A stretch of 46,956 nucleotides of DNA. Source: Bryobacterales bacterium. GTDB lineage: Bacteria > Acidobacteriota > Terriglobia > Bryobacterales > Bryobacteraceae. The notes beneath the pieces were generated by a model that searched no databases, had not been told where the DNA came from, and saw nothing but the letters and a program-made list of their open reading frames with translations. Location: NCBI GenBank assembly GCA_003163855.1, contig PLRJ01000085.1:1-46956 (forward strand), given 5' to 3'. Of this stretch, positions 1-9,104 are shown in pieces (positions within the stretch are counted from its first letter, which is position 1; every line of letters starts with the position of its first letter). A program made the position numbers and the translations under genes.

Positions 1-28
1 GGCCAGCGCCACAACTGCGTCTATTCGG

Positions 29-3000
29 CTAGAAACTTACTCGCATCACAAACGACAGCGTGCGTGGATCTGTCGCTGAACTCACCTGGCCGAAGCTCGA
101 TGGTGGAGTCGCCGAAAAGCTCCCTGTATTGACGTTGAAGTAAGAGAGATGATTCGGGAAGTCGTAAAACTCGGCTCGGAAGCTTGCATTCACGCGCTCG
201 CCGATGGGGAACGACTTCTGAAGGGAAGCATCCCAGTTGTTGGTATGCGGTCCGAAGATGGCGTAGGCGCCAAGATTACCATAAGTGCCCGCCGCAGGTA
301 CCGCGAAGGCTGCCGGATTCAGATATTGCGTTCCGCTTACACCGGCCAAAGCATTGCCGATGACGTTTGGCCGTTCACTGCCGGCGCCTGCGCCCGCTAT
401 GTCGCTGGCCAGGGTAACGTTCAAAGGCAAGCCGCTTTGAATCGTGGTCAAGCCCGAGATTTGCCAGCCGCCGAACGCTTTCTCATACCACTGCTGGCCA
501 TGCAGCCAGAACGGAAGGGGATAGACGTAACTGATCGTCAGGATCTGGTTGCGGTTGTAACTGGAAGGGCCCCAGTCGCCGCGTAGGTTGTAACTGTTTT
601 CCGGCTGATAATTGTAGGCATTGGCATCGGTGCGGCCCTTTGACCAGGTGTAAGCCACGTTGACCAGGCCGCCTTGCTTCAGTTGCTTGCGTAACTGCAC
701 CTGCATCGAGTTATAGATGAAGTTAGCGCCGGTATTGTATTCGTAGATATCGGCGTAACCAAGATACGGCCGCAGCGCATTCACGTTTACGCCAGGATGA
801 GACGTAAGGGTTCCCGGCTGAAGCTGGTTGATATCGTCCTGATAGGACAGGTTTGAGGCACTGGAGCCAACATAACTGACTTCCAGCGTTGTGTCGCGCG
901 AGAGTTTGTGTTGAATGCCCAGGCTCCAGCTGTTGGAGCGCGGAAGCTTCATATCCAGGTAGTGCGAGTTGTTGATGGTCTGCGGCTGCAGCACGCCGCC
1001 CGCGCCGGCCGGATTGTCCAGCAATCCGTTATAGGCCGTGGTCTGTGAAATGAAAGGCGGGTTGTTCACGGCGCTGAAGATGAAATTGCCTTCTACCCGT
1101 TCATAGGCCATTCCATAGCCGCCTCGCAGCACCGTGTTTTGCTTGCCGGTCAGGTCATAGGCGAAGCCAAGCCGCGGTGCGAAAGTGTTCCAGTCGGTGT
1201 TGGCGGTGCCTTTGGGCAGGTTGTGGAAAAGCGCCAGTGTCGCAGGGTCGTTGTATTGCAGCACGCGGCCATTGGCGGTCTGTGGAAAGCCCGATCCGCC
1301 CAGAACCAGTCCGTTATACGGATTGGGATCGCTCGTGATGTAGCCGGTCTTCGGATTCACCACAGCCGCTTGCGCGGCGGAGTAATATTGCGGCAGGAAA
1401 GCCGACGTGTTGTTCAGCGCGCTGTATTGGGGCTGCATATAAGCCCAGCGGAGACCCAGATTCACGGTCAAGCGCGAGTTTACTTTCCAATCGTCCTGTA
1501 TGTAAGGCTCCACTTGCGAGAAGCGGTACCAGCCTTGGCGCAGGCCGCTCGCTTCGGTATAGGAATAGAAGTCGCCCAATTCGGCATCGGCCAGCGCGTT
1601 GCCGGTGGTCGGGGTTCGCGATGTGCTGAATGAGAAGGTGCCATTAATGGCGGGAACGTTGTCCTGGTTCTTGCGGCTGCGCATAATCAATATGCCGGTC
1701 TTCAAGGTGTGATTCCCGATCACCTTGGAGAAATCGTCCTTCCAGTCGAAGATGCGATTGAAGTTATTGAAGTTCAGCGCGGTCGCCGTAAGCGTGGTGT
1801 AGCCGCTGACGCCTATCGTGGGAATGTCCGGCGACGCGCCATAAATGGTTGGTGCGGTAATCCCTTCACCAGCCCTGGTGAAATCCTTGATGAAAAGGGG
1901 ATTCGGCTGAATGCCGGTCTTTTCGAAGATAACGTTGCCGCTAAAGGCGAACTGCGCCACGTTGACGGTTGAACTGTTAGGCACATAAGTCCATTGAATG
2001 GCCGTGTTGGTCCCCGGTATGTCGCGGTTGTATTCGATCAACTGCGTCTGGTCCTGTTGCGAGGTGTAATAGTCGCGCACATAGTGGAAGTTGAACTGAT
2101 TCTTTTCACTCTTGTTGTAATCCACTTTGTAGATATATTGATTGGTGTTCAACGGCGCAACGTCGTTAAAAACATAGTTGCCGCCCGAGCCGTTGAAGTT
2201 TGGCGCCGGGTAGTTTTCCAGCAGGCGCAAGCTGCTGGGGCTGAAGCGCGAGGACGGGATAATGCCACCCGGGAACGCGGCGCCCGTAGTCGGGTCGATG
2301 GGCCACTTCGACGCTGCAAGATTTGAGAAGTTGCCGCTAAGATTTTGCAGCGTAGGAACGGTCCAGGTGTTGGTGGCGCCCTGCAGCAGACGCTTGAAAT
2401 CCTCACCGACAAAGAAGAACAACTTCTCGCGATTCTTGTTGAAGTGGCCAGGTATGAATATGGGCCCGCCGACGTTCCAGCCAAAGTTGTTATAGCGGAG
2501 TTCCGGCTTACTCAATGCGTTAAAGGCGCGTGCCTGGATATCGTCGTTCCGGAAATACTCGTAGGCGATACCGTGAAAGTCTTTGGTGCCGCTCTTGATG
2601 GCAAGGTTCACCACTGATCCTGAACTGGTGCCATATTCGGCGCTGTAGTTTGACGTCAGCATCTTGAATTCGGCGATGGCGTCAGGGTTTATGTTCACGA
2701 AGTTGTTGCCGCCGCCACCGTTGTCTTTGTTATCCGCGCCGTCCAGGTTCCAGGTGAACGTATCGGTGCGGCTGCCGTTCGACGATTGCGAACTGTTGGT
2801 AACGCCGTAGCCTCCGAACAGGCCAAAGCCGCTGCTATAAGTGGTGGAGACGCCGGGCAACAGCGCCAGCAGTTGTGGGAAGTTGCGGCCGTTCAGTTGA
2901 AGCTGTGTGGCCTGCTGCCCGGTGATCAGGCGGCCTATCTCGCCGGTTTCGGTCTCAATCTGCGCCGCTTGCGCTTCCACGTTTACGGTCTCGGTAATGC

Positions 3001-3346
3001 TGCCCACTTGCAGCTCGAGGTTCAAGGCGAGTTGCGAGTCTTCCGTCAGGTCGACGCCTGAGATGACGGTCTTCTTAAATCCTTTGGAATCGGCCGAGAC
3101 CTGATATTTGCCTATAGGAATATTGGAGACAACATAGTTGCCGCTGTCGTTGGTGACGGCTTCGCGCAAAAAACCCGTGTCGGCGTTTTGAACGGTCACG
3201 TGTGCATTCGGTACGATGCTGCCCGACGAATCGCGCACCTGTCCCGAGATTTGTTGATTGTAATTCGATTGGGCAAGGCAAGGAATAGCTGCCCCAGCCA
3301 CGAACAACGCGACTATGGTAACCGTGCGGTTGAAGTTAAAAGTCAT
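29..3346 (-). CDS. Oar-like TonB-dependent outer-membrane receptor with N-terminal carboxypeptidase-regulatory-like domain
   Basis: A 1105-residue outer-membrane protein. It starts at ATG with an AGGGG ribosome site about 8 bases upstream. Residues 1-25 form a signal peptide ending near CLAQ. Residues about 33-115 are a carboxypeptidase-regulatory-like beta-sandwich (ISGQVRDSSGSIVPNAHVTV), followed by a TonB plug (around GRNFPQLLALLPGVS and AEYGTSSGSVVNLAIKSG, residues 150-255). The rest is a long beta-barrel ending in phenylalanine (FVMRVSF), as outer-membrane proteins do. This architecture is that of the Oar family, greatly expanded in Acidobacteriota and thought to import or bind large substrates, often glycans; the substrate here is unknown. 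The gene is complete. It is transcribed divergently from a membrane regulator-like gene at 3500, which may control it or work with it (inference). Family confidence is high, substrate confidence nil. Confidence 0.93.
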   Translation of the reverse strand: MTFNFNRTVTIVALFVAGAAIPCLAQSNYNQQISGQVRDSSGSIVPNAHVTVQNADTGFLREAVTNDSGNYVVSNIPIGKYQVSADSKGFKKTVISGVDLTEDSQLALNLELQVGSITETVNVEAQAAQIETETGEIGRLITGQQATQLQLNGRNFPQLLALLPGVSTTYSSGFGLFGGYGVTNSSQSSNGSRTDTFTWNLDGADNKDNGGGGNNFVNINPDAIAEFKMLTSNYSAEYGTSSGSVVNLAIKSGTKDFHGIAYEYFRNDDIQARAFNALSKPELRYNNFGWNVGGPIFIPGHFNKNREKLFFFVGEDFKRLLQGATNTWTVPTLQNLSGNFSNLAASKWPIDPTTGAAFPGGIIPSSRFSPSSLRLLENYPAPNFNGSGGNYVFNDVAPLNTNQYIYKVDYNKSEKNQFNFHYVRDYYTSQQDQTQLIEYNRDIPGTNTAIQWTYVPNSSTVNVAQFAFSGNVIFEKTGIQPNPLFIKDFTRAGEGITAPTIYGASPDIPTIGVSGYTTLTATALNFNNFNRIFDWKDDFSKVIGNHTLKTGILIMRSRKNQDNVPAINGTFSFSTSRTPTTGNALADAELGDFYSYTEASGLRQGWYRFSQVEPYIQDDWKVNSRLTVNLGLRWAYMQPQYSALNNTSAFLPQYYSAAQAAVVNPKTGYITSDPNPYNGLVLGGSGFPQTANGRVLQYNDPATLALFHNLPKGTANTDWNTFAPRLGFAYDLTGKQNTVLRGGYGMAYERVEGNFIFSAVNNPPFISQTTAYNGLLDNPAGAGGVLQPQTINNSHYLDMKLPRSNSWSLGIQHKLSRDTTLEVSYVGSSASNLSYQDDINQLQPGTLTSHPGVNVNALRPYLGYADIYEYNTGANFIYNSMQVQLRKQLKQGGLVNVAYTWSKGRTDANAYNYQPENSYNLRGDWGPSSYNRNQILTISYVYPLPFWLHGQQWYEKAFGGWQISGLTTIQSGLPLNVTLASDIAGAGAGSERPNVIGNALAGVSGTQYLNPAAFAVPAAGTYGNLGAYAIFGPHTNNWDASLQKSFPIGERVNASFRAEFYDFPNHLSYFNVNTGSFSATPPSSFGQVSSATDPRTLSFVMRVSF

Positions 3347-3499
3347 GTAAGGCCCCTAGGGTAATTGGATTACTCTGTGCTTCGAGACTAACGGCGGGAT
3401 GGATAAAAGTCTACGTCCACGACGGTACGCAGCCGTTCCTGCCGGACGTCGTCGACGTTCGTTAATCCCCGTTTGTTATACACTTGCAGGCGGCGTTAT

Positions 3500-4738
3500 A
3501 TGGCAGCTAGATCTACACCCACGTTCGGTGGCCACGCAGCTCGGAACAGCCAGCAGGTCGAAAGCCTGCTGGACGAACTACTGCTCAGCCCGCCGTTCCG
3601 CACCAGCAAACGATGTCAGGCTCTCCTCAGTTATGTGGTTCGCGAGACGCTTGCCGACCGGGCCGACCGGCTGAAGGAACGAACTATCGGCGTTGACGTT
3701 TTCGGGCGTGAGCCTTCCTATGACACCAACCACGACGCAGTGGTGAGGAACGCCGCGGCCGAAGTTCGTAAACGCCTGGCGCAGTTCTACGTCGAGCATG
3801 AACATGCCATTCGGATCGAGTTGCCGCTGGGTTCGTACGTGCCCTGCTTCGTGGATCAGCCCGCTGCCGAAAAACCGGCGCCCGCAAGCCTGATTGACAC
3901 TAAATCCACTTGGCCGTCGCGCAGCGGCCTTAAAGGACTGGCGGCCGCGAGCGCTCTGGCAGTTCTGATCTTGCTAGTGGTTTGGCGCTCGGCCGTCCCC
4001 AGTGCACACCGCGCTATGGACCGCTTCTGGGCGCCCGTCTTCAACGAGCGGGAGACTGTGCAGCTTTGCGTCGGACAGCCTTTAAGTCTCTTCGTCTTTT
4101 CGGGCGATAGGGCAACCCAACTTAATAAGTCGATGGACGCCAATGCGCCCGGCAGTTTAGATCTGTCTGAGCTGGAAAAAGTGCCCGACCGCTATCTGTG
4201 GCTGGGCGATGCGCAAGCCATGCTAAAGCTCGGCGCTCTGCTCGAAGCCCACGGCAAAACTTTTAGCCAGCGCATTGGCCCGCAGACCCGCTACTCCGAT
4301 CTACGCGGTTCCCCTGCGGTCCTCATCGGCGCCTTTAACAACGATTGGACCCTTCGCCTCACCAGCGATCTGCGCTATTTCTTTGTTAGTAACAAGGACG
4401 CCAGGACAAATGCGATTGTCGATCGTGAGCATCGCGATGATGTGCGCTGGCGGGTATCAACCGGTGTTCCGCGCTCCAAACTAGTGGAGGATTACGCTCT
4501 TATGACCCGCCTGATGAACCCGGCTACCGAGCGAACGGTTGTTTCGGTTGCAGGCATAACCGACCTGGGAACGCTGGAAGCGGCTGAGTTTCTGACGGAC
4601 GCAGCCTACATGGAAAAAGCTTTCCAGCATGCCCCCGCCAACTGGGACAAAAAGAATGTCCAGGTGGTGCTTAAAACTCGCATCGTCGGCGGCACACCTG
4701 GACCTCCTTCAGTGGAAGCTATTTACTTCTGGAATTAG
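3500..4738 (+). CDS. Acidobacterial membrane protein with N-terminal regulator-like domain (function unknown)
   Basis: About 412 residues from the ATG at 3500, which has AGGCGG six bases upstream; an in-frame ATG at 3473 is possible but adds a poorly conserved-looking arginine-rich stretch. The N-terminal third (around RCQALLSYVVRETLADRADR, LKERTIGVDVFGREPSYD and VRNAAAEVRKRLAQFY) resembles a domain I recognise from many acidobacterial signalling proteins, where it sits before TPR or cyclase-like modules. One hydrophobic segment follows (GLKGLAAASALAVLILLVVW, about residue 145-165), then a roughly 240-residue C-terminal domain containing SPAVLIGAFNNDWTLRL. Topology is probably cytoplasmic N-terminus, single TM helix and external C-terminal domain. 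It lies back to back with the Oar-like receptor at 29-3346, with about 150 bases between them. A role as transmembrane regulator of the receptor is only inference; no enzyme motif is visible. Confidence 0.75.
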   Translation: MAARSTPTFGGHAARNSQQVESLLDELLLSPPFRTSKRCQALLSYVVRETLADRADRLKERTIGVDVFGREPSYDTNHDAVVRNAAAEVRKRLAQFYVEHEHAIRIELPLGSYVPCFVDQPAAEKPAPASLIDTKSTWPSRSGLKGLAAASALAVLILLVVWRSAVPSAHRAMDRFWAPVFNERETVQLCVGQPLSLFVFSGDRATQLNKSMDANAPGSLDLSELEKVPDRYLWLGDAQAMLKLGALLEAHGKTFSQRIGPQTRYSDLRGSPAVLIGAFNNDWTLRLTSDLRYFFVSNKDARTNAIVDREHRDDVRWRVSTGVPRSKLVEDYALMTRLMNPATERTVVSVAGITDLGTLEAAEFLTDAAYMEKAFQHAPANWDKKNVQVVLKTRIVGGTPGPPSVEAIYFWN

Positions 4739-4800
4739 GTGATGAAGTTTGCTCGCGCGCTCGCCGGGCCTACCTTCGAGCTTCTGCAGGCGCAACTCCC

Positions 4801-5229
4801 TTAGCTGACCAGCTTGGCATCCAGCACGATCTCCGTATCGTAGAGCTTCGAAACCGGGCAGCCTTCTTTCGCGGCATTGGTGAGCCGGGTAAAAGCCTCT
4901 TCGCTAGCGCCAGGAATCTTCGCCACCAGGTTCAGATGACTCTTGGTAATTTCAAAGCCGCCGCCCTTCTGTTCGAGTGAAATGGTGCAGGAGGTGTCGA
5001 TGCTGTCCGCTACCAGGCCTTCGTTCTGTAACATCAATGAAAACGCCATCGAGAAGCAGCCGGCATGCGCCGCAGCCAGCAGTTCCTCTGGATTCGTGCC
5101 GGTTACACCGGGTTCAAACCTGGTTTTAAATGAATAGGGCGTGCTGCTCAGCACTGTACTGCCGGTGGAAATGGTTCCCCCTCCCGACTTCAAATCGCCC
5201 TTCCATTGCGCCTTCGCGTGTCTGTCCAT
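4801..5229 (-). CDS. OsmC/Ohr-family peroxiredoxin
   Basis: A 142-residue cytoplasmic thiol peroxidase of the OsmC family, which reduces organic hydroperoxides. The two family cysteines are present: one in AAHAGCFSMAFSLML on the central helix and one in KEGCPVSKLYD near the C-terminus. The conserved glutamate/threonine stretch GTNPEELLAAAHAGC is intact. I take the ATG at 5229 (MDRHAKAQWKG) because a GGAG ribosome site precedes it at good spacing and the length then equals the usual family size; an in-frame ATG at 5259 would add ten residues. It faces the gene at 3500-4738 with about 60 bases between the stops and stands as a single gene. OsmC itself is more likely than Ohr from the LLAAAHAGC form, but the subfamily cannot be settled by eye. 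Confidence 0.9.
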   Translation of the reverse strand: MDRHAKAQWKGDLKSGGGTISTGSTVLSSTPYSFKTRFEPGVTGTNPEELLAAAHAGCFSMAFSLMLQNEGLVADSIDTSCTISLEQKGGGFEITKSHLNLVAKIPGASEEAFTRLTNAAKEGCPVSKLYDTEIVLDAKLVS

Positions 5230-5283
5230 AGTTGGTCTCCTCGTCATAGGACTCAACAACAGGCGAAAAGACTGCAGGAAAAA

Positions 5284-5961
5284 TCAAGCGAGGCGGCTGA
5301 TGGCTGAGAGCAGGCGGCCTGGATTTTGCGGCTCACGCCGGAAAGAGTAGAACGACTCGATCTGGCAGGAAGTGCAAGTCTGGATGTCGAAGATGGAACT
5401 AACCGGTACGCCCGCGCTCAGCATCTGCCTGCGATTAGCCTCGGCCAAGTCAACGTGCCGCTTGCCGGCATGGGGCGTCCACTCCGGGAACGTTACGCAG
5501 AAACGTTCGGCTACTTCTTGTCCCACTTCGTAGCAACATTCGCGTATACAAGGCCCGATGGCGGCGTAGATATCCGCCGGCTCAGTCCCGAAATCCGCGT
5601 TCATCTTGCGCAGCGTGGCGCGCACAATTGCATGCGCGCTACCGCGCCAGCCGGCATGCACCGCGGCGATGGCACGCTGCCGTGAATCAAGCAGCAGGAT
5701 CGGCACACAATCAGCGGTCCGAACACCGATGCTCAAGTGCGGTTTGTTAGTGATCAAGGCATCGCCCTCGCACTGGCGATCCGTCAGGCCATCCGCGTTC
5801 AAAACCAGATCTGAGTGAATCTGGCGGAGCGTGACGTCTGCCTCCGGGTTTGCAGCACGAGTACCAAAGCCGTGCGACTGCCAGAGGAACTCCTGGAAGG
5901 CGCAGCAGCGGTAAATACCATCGGCAGCGAGTTGGAATCCATTGGTCAGGCGCGATACCAC
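5284..5961 (-). CDS. pgeF: Peptidoglycan editing factor / multicopper polyphenol-oxidase family (PgeF, YfiH)
   Basis: A 225-residue protein of the PgeF (YfiH, DUF152, laccase-domain) family. Members cleave mis-incorporated residues from UDP-MurNAc peptide precursors in the cytoplasm and were earlier annotated as laccases or purine-nucleoside phosphorylases. The metal-binding set is visible: His in TLRQIHSD, Cys in GVRTADCVPILLLD and His in AAVHAGWRGS, followed by AAIGPCIRECCYEVG and a C-terminal FYSFRRE block. It starts at GTG 5961, inside the end of the upstream epimerase gene (16-base overlap), so translation is probably coupled. It is the last gene of a three-gene run with 5946-6881 and 6878-7711. 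The N-terminus is a little shorter than in many homologues. Confidence 0.88.
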   Translation of the reverse strand: MVSRLTNGFQLAADGIYRCCAFQEFLWQSHGFGTRAANPEADVTLRQIHSDLVLNADGLTDRQCEGDALITNKPHLSIGVRTADCVPILLLDSRQRAIAAVHAGWRGSAHAIVRATLRKMNADFGTEPADIYAAIGPCIRECCYEVGQEVAERFCVTFPEWTPHAGKRHVDLAEANRRQMLSAGVPVSSIFDIQTCTSCQIESFYSFRREPQNPGRLLSAISRLA

Positions 5962-6881
5962 TCCAGCGTCCGGCGCAAGCCTTGTTCAAATGTGAAATGC
6001 GGTGCATGGCCCAAATCGCGCTGCGCCGCCGTTGTATCCGCCTGGGAATCTTTGACGTCGCCAGCGCGAGGAGCCGCATACTTAGCGGCAAGCTTGACAC
6101 CGGCAATCTGTTGCAGCAATTCCCAAGTTTCATTCAAAGTGAATCGTCCGCCGTTGCCAGCGTTATAGACTTTTCCCGAAACCACGCTAGCGGGCGCATC
6201 GGCCGCCTTCATCAAAAGGCCAACTACATCTTCAACGTAAGTGAAATCGCGCGACTGCTTTCCATCACCAAAGATCGTCGGGCTCCGATTTTCCAGCGCG
6301 CACGTGATGAAAACCGACAACACGCCTGAATAAGGACTCGTTGGATCCTGGCGTGGCCCGAAAACGTTAAAGAAGCGCAGCGAGACCGTCTCCAGATCGA
6401 AACAATCGGCGAAAACACTGGCGTAATATTCGCCCAGCAACTTCTGGACCGCGTAGGGAGACTTGGGACGCGGTGTCATGGTCTCAACTTTCGGCAGAAC
6501 TTCGGTATCGCCATAAGCGGACGAGGATGCCGCGTACACCACCCGGCCTACCTTGCCTTCCGCGCTGGCTCGAAAGACGTTGAAAGTTCCATTGATATTG
6601 GAATTGTGGCTGGGCACAGGATCGAGAATCGACTTCGGAACAGATGGGATAGCGCCCAGGTGAAAGACGCGCTGAGCTCCCGCAATAACCGGCGCAATCC
6701 GCTGATAATCGCACAGGTCGTATTCATAGACGGTGATCTGATCGGCAACTTCTTCCAGATTGTCGAGTTTACCGGTGGAGAGATTGTCGATGACATCGAC
6801 GCGATGTCCGGCGGCAAGCAGCGCGCGCACAAGACTGGAGCCAATGAAGCCGGCGCCGCCAGTAACGATAGATCGGTTCAT
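5946..6881 (-). CDS. NAD-dependent epimerase/dehydratase (UDP-glucose 4-epimerase-like extended SDR)
   Basis: A 311-residue extended short-chain dehydrogenase acting on a nucleotide sugar. The Rossmann motif GGAGFIGS is at residues 8-15. The catalytic serine lies in YAASSSAYGD, and the catalytic Tyr-Lys pair in SPYAVQKLLGEYY. The following FFNVFGPRQDP block is typical of UDP-GlcNAc or UDP-glucose 4-epimerases and related enzymes. Its start ATG overlaps the stop of the isomerase gene at 6878-7711 by four bases (ATGA), and its own end overlaps pgeF by 16 bases, so the three genes form a coupled operon. The exact sugar (glucose/galactose, GlcNAc/GalNAc or uronic acid) cannot be read from the sequence. 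A cell-surface polysaccharide or wall-sugar role would fit the PgeF neighbour (inference). Confidence 0.9.
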   Translation of the reverse strand: MNRSIVTGGAGFIGSSLVRALLAAGHRVDVIDNLSTGKLDNLEEVADQITVYEYDLCDYQRIAPVIAGAQRVFHLGAIPSVPKSILDPVPSHNSNINGTFNVFRASAEGKVGRVVYAASSSAYGDTEVLPKVETMTPRPKSPYAVQKLLGEYYASVFADCFDLETVSLRFFNVFGPRQDPTSPYSGVLSVFITCALENRSPTIFGDGKQSRDFTYVEDVVGLLMKAADAPASVVSGKVYNAGNGGRFTLNETWELLQQIAGVKLAAKYAAPRAGDVKDSQADTTAAQRDLGHAPHFTFEQGLRRTLEWYRA

Positions 6882-7711
6882 GCTGCCTTCAGGTGATTGA
6901 TAGAGCGCGTAATGATTTCGCGCGCGTCACGGCTGAAATCGAACGCTTCCAGCGAAATCCAGCCAGTGTAGCCAACATCGGAAAGCGTTTGCATCAGGGC
7001 GGCAAAATCGTAATCGCCCATGCCCGGTTCGCGCCCGTCCAATTCATTTACATGCACGTGCTTGATGTAGGGAAGATACTTGCGGATAAGATCGCAGTGG
7101 TTGTCCTCTTCTTTAATGGCGTTGTGAACGTCGAACATGGTCTGAATGGCGGGACTGCCGATTTGCTCGACAATCGAAACGGCCTCGGCCAGCGAAGTGA
7201 CGACGTCGGTCTGATCGGGCGAAAGGGGTTCCACCAGAACCGTGACGCCACGCTGCTCAGCGTGCTGCGCCACGCTCGCCAGACCCTCGATATAAGCTTG
7301 CGTGGCTTCCTGCGAAGTCATGCCGTCGCGCGAAGAACGCTGTTTAGGCGAGCCGAAAACCACCACACCGTTTTTGCCGTCGTCCGAGTGCGCCAGGTCG
7401 GCGCAGAGATCGATAAAATGTCCCACATAGTCCCAAGTGCGCTGGCGGATTGATTTGTCTCGCGCAGTGGCGTGAAGACCGGCCGGCGCCGCCAACAACC
7501 AATGCAAGCCCACAAACTCCAGACCGGCATTGTCCATAAACTTACGTAACTCGGAACGTTCGGTCTGCGTTAACTCGGCTGGATCATTCGCCAGCGTAAA
7601 GGGCGCTATCTCAAGCCCGGTATAACCGGCGGCGCGAACATCATGGCAAACCGCCGAAAAATCTTCTTTCTGAAAAACCTCATTGCACGTGGCGAAGCGA
7701 CCTGGCAGCAT
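6878..7711 (-). CDS. Sugar-phosphate isomerase/epimerase (xylose-isomerase-like TIM barrel)
   Basis: A 277-residue AP-endonuclease-2/xylose-isomerase-like TIM barrel. The four metal ligands of ketose 3-epimerases are recognisable in order: Glu in VTVLVEPLSPD, Asp in TMFDVHNAI, His in IKHVHVNELDG and Glu in WISLEAFDF. The family includes D-psicose/D-tagatose 3-epimerases, hydroxypyruvate isomerase and inosose isomerase, so the substrate is not defined. There is no signal peptide, so it is cytoplasmic. It is the first gene of an overlapping three-gene operon with an epimerase (ATGA overlap) and pgeF. The start ATG at 7711 has only a weak ribosome site. It is one of three members of this superfamily in the window, the others being at 10322 and 15565. 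Confidence 0.88.
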   Translation of the reverse strand: MLPGRFATCNEVFQKEDFSAVCHDVRAAGYTGLEIAPFTLANDPAELTQTERSELRKFMDNAGLEFVGLHWLLAAPAGLHATARDKSIRQRTWDYVGHFIDLCADLAHSDDGKNGVVVFGSPKQRSSRDGMTSQEATQAYIEGLASVAQHAEQRGVTVLVEPLSPDQTDVVTSLAEAVSIVEQIGSPAIQTMFDVHNAIKEEDNHCDLIRKYLPYIKHVHVNELDGREPGMGDYDFAALMQTLSDVGYTGWISLEAFDFSRDAREIITRSINHLKAA

Positions 7712-7731
7712 GCTTTTAGTTTATAAACGCC

Positions 7732-7767
7732 AAAAAAATAGCGGAGGTGGATAGTACCGCCTCCGCT
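7732..7767 (-). terminator. Rho-independent terminator of the CsbD gene
   Basis: Positions 7740-7750 and 7757-7767 form an 11-pair stem (AGCGGAGG paired with CCTCCGCT, one G-U wobble inside) with a six-base ATAGTA loop. Read on the minus strand the hairpin is followed by ATTTTTTT (7732-7738 are seven A on the plus strand). It lies 29 bases past the stop of the CsbD gene, just before the start of the next minus-strand gene at 7711, so it insulates the isomerase operon from csbD. Confidence 0.85.
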
Positions 7768-7795
7768 GATTGTTCACTTCGCAGAGCGTGTATAA

Positions 7796-8035
7796 CTAGT
7801 ACCGGCCGGATCGCGCCGCGGCGGTATCGGTCTGCTGATGAGCTGCCGCAGCCCAGTCGTCGGCTTCCTTCAAAGCCTGCTCGCGTGTGTAGCCGTAACG
7901 CTCCTGCAATTTGCCTACAAGTTCGTCTTTCTTGCCGCTAAGAGTGGTCACATCGTCGTCGGTGAGTTTGCCCCACTTCTGCTTCACTGAACCTTTCAGT
8001 TGTTTCCACTGTCCTTCAAATGTGTCGGAATTCAT
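7796..8035 (-). CDS. CsbD-family stress-response protein
   Basis: A 79-residue small hydrophilic protein of the CsbD family, cytoplasmic stress proteins of unknown biochemical role that are often controlled by general-stress regulators. The hallmark N-terminal helix pair is present (FEGQWKQLKGSVKQKWGKLT, then DELVGKLQERYGYTREQALKE). A strong AAGGAG ribosome site sits nine bases before the ATG at 8035. It is a single-gene unit ending in a clear intrinsic terminator at 7732-7767 and is divergent from purC, with about 160 bases between the two starts. Confidence 0.92.
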   Translation of the reverse strand: MNSDTFEGQWKQLKGSVKQKWGKLTDDDVTTLSGKKDELVGKLQERYGYTREQALKEADDWAAAAHQQTDTAAARSGRY

Positions 8036-8192
8036 ATTTGAACTCTCCTTCCGCCACTATTACGAGCAACCCGCTGACCACTTCTAACTTATTGCAAAAA
8101 AAGACACGTACTTGTTCTAAATGGCAATTTTTTCGGGTAGGGGCCAAAACTTCAGAGAAGCTTTTACCCGGCCTTTTGGGATACTCAAGCTT

Positions 8193-9089
8193 ATGTGCCA
8201 GGATGATGTCCTGCTGGAAACTAAACTTTCTTTGCCGCTGGTAGCGCGCGGCAAGGTGCGCGATATCTTTGACGCCGGCGATCATTTACTTTTCGTTGCC
8301 TCGGACCGGATATCGGCGTTCGATTGTATTCTCGGCACCGGCATTCCGTGTAAAGGCCGGGTGCTGACGCAAATGTCGCTTTTTTGGTTCGATGTCCTCA
8401 AAGGCGTCATCAAAAATCATTTTGTGTCGGCCGACGTGAAGGAATACCCTAAGCGGCTATTCCGCCAGAAGAAGATGCTGGAAGGGCGTTCCATGCTTGT
8501 TCGTAAGGCAGAAATGGTCCCGGTGGAATGTGTGGCACGCGGTTACCTGGCGGGTTCCGGTTGGAAGGAATACCAGGCGCAGGGGAAGATCTGTGGAATA
8601 CCGCTGCCTCCAGGATTGAAGGACGGCGACAAGTTACCAGAACCCATCTTCACTCCGGCCACAAAATCCACCAGCGGCCACGATATGAATGTGCCGTTTC
8701 GCTATATAGCCAATCTGCTTGGCGTGGATCTTGCAGGTCAGCTTCGGGACCTGACGCTGGACATATATAACCTGGCCGCAGCACATGCGTTAGACCGCGG
8801 AATTATCCTCGCCGACAGCAAATTCGAGTTTGGATTTGTCGATGGCGACCTGGTTCTTGCGGATGAAGCATTGACGCCGGATTCGTCGCGCTACTGGCCG
8901 GTGGAAGCTTACAGCCCGGGCGGTCCGCAAATGTCGTTTGACAAACAGTATGTTCGTGATTATCTGGAACTGACAAAATGGAATAAGAAACCGCCTGCAC
9001 CGGCGCTGCCGGACGATGTGGTGCGGAAGACAAGCGAAAAGTATCAGGACGCTTACCGGCGAATAACCGGCCGCGAGTTAGCGGCATAA
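8193..9089 (+). CDS. purC: Phosphoribosylaminoimidazole-succinocarboxamide synthase
   Basis: SAICAR synthetase, which joins CAIR and aspartate using ATP in de novo purine synthesis. The N-terminal ATP-binding block ARGKVRDIFD is followed by DRISAFD, then SMLVRKAEMVPVECVARGYL and the family signature around GIILADSKFEFGF. I place the start at ATG 8193 (MCQDDVLLETKL), giving 298 residues, the usual length of the longer SAICAR synthetase form; the frame is open back to an ATG at 8121, but that adds 24 residues not expected in the family. No strong ribosome site is visible. It is followed after 15 bases by cvpA and then gph, probably one transcript. Confidence 0.93.
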   Translation: MCQDDVLLETKLSLPLVARGKVRDIFDAGDHLLFVASDRISAFDCILGTGIPCKGRVLTQMSLFWFDVLKGVIKNHFVSADVKEYPKRLFRQKKMLEGRSMLVRKAEMVPVECVARGYLAGSGWKEYQAQGKICGIPLPPGLKDGDKLPEPIFTPATKSTSGHDMNVPFRYIANLLGVDLAGQLRDLTLDIYNLAAAHALDRGIILADSKFEFGFVDGDLVLADEALTPDSSRYWPVEAYSPGGPQMSFDKQYVRDYLELTKWNKKPPAPALPDDVVRKTSEKYQDAYRRITGRELAA

Positions 9090-9104
9090 CAAGAGGACAA
9101 CCGC

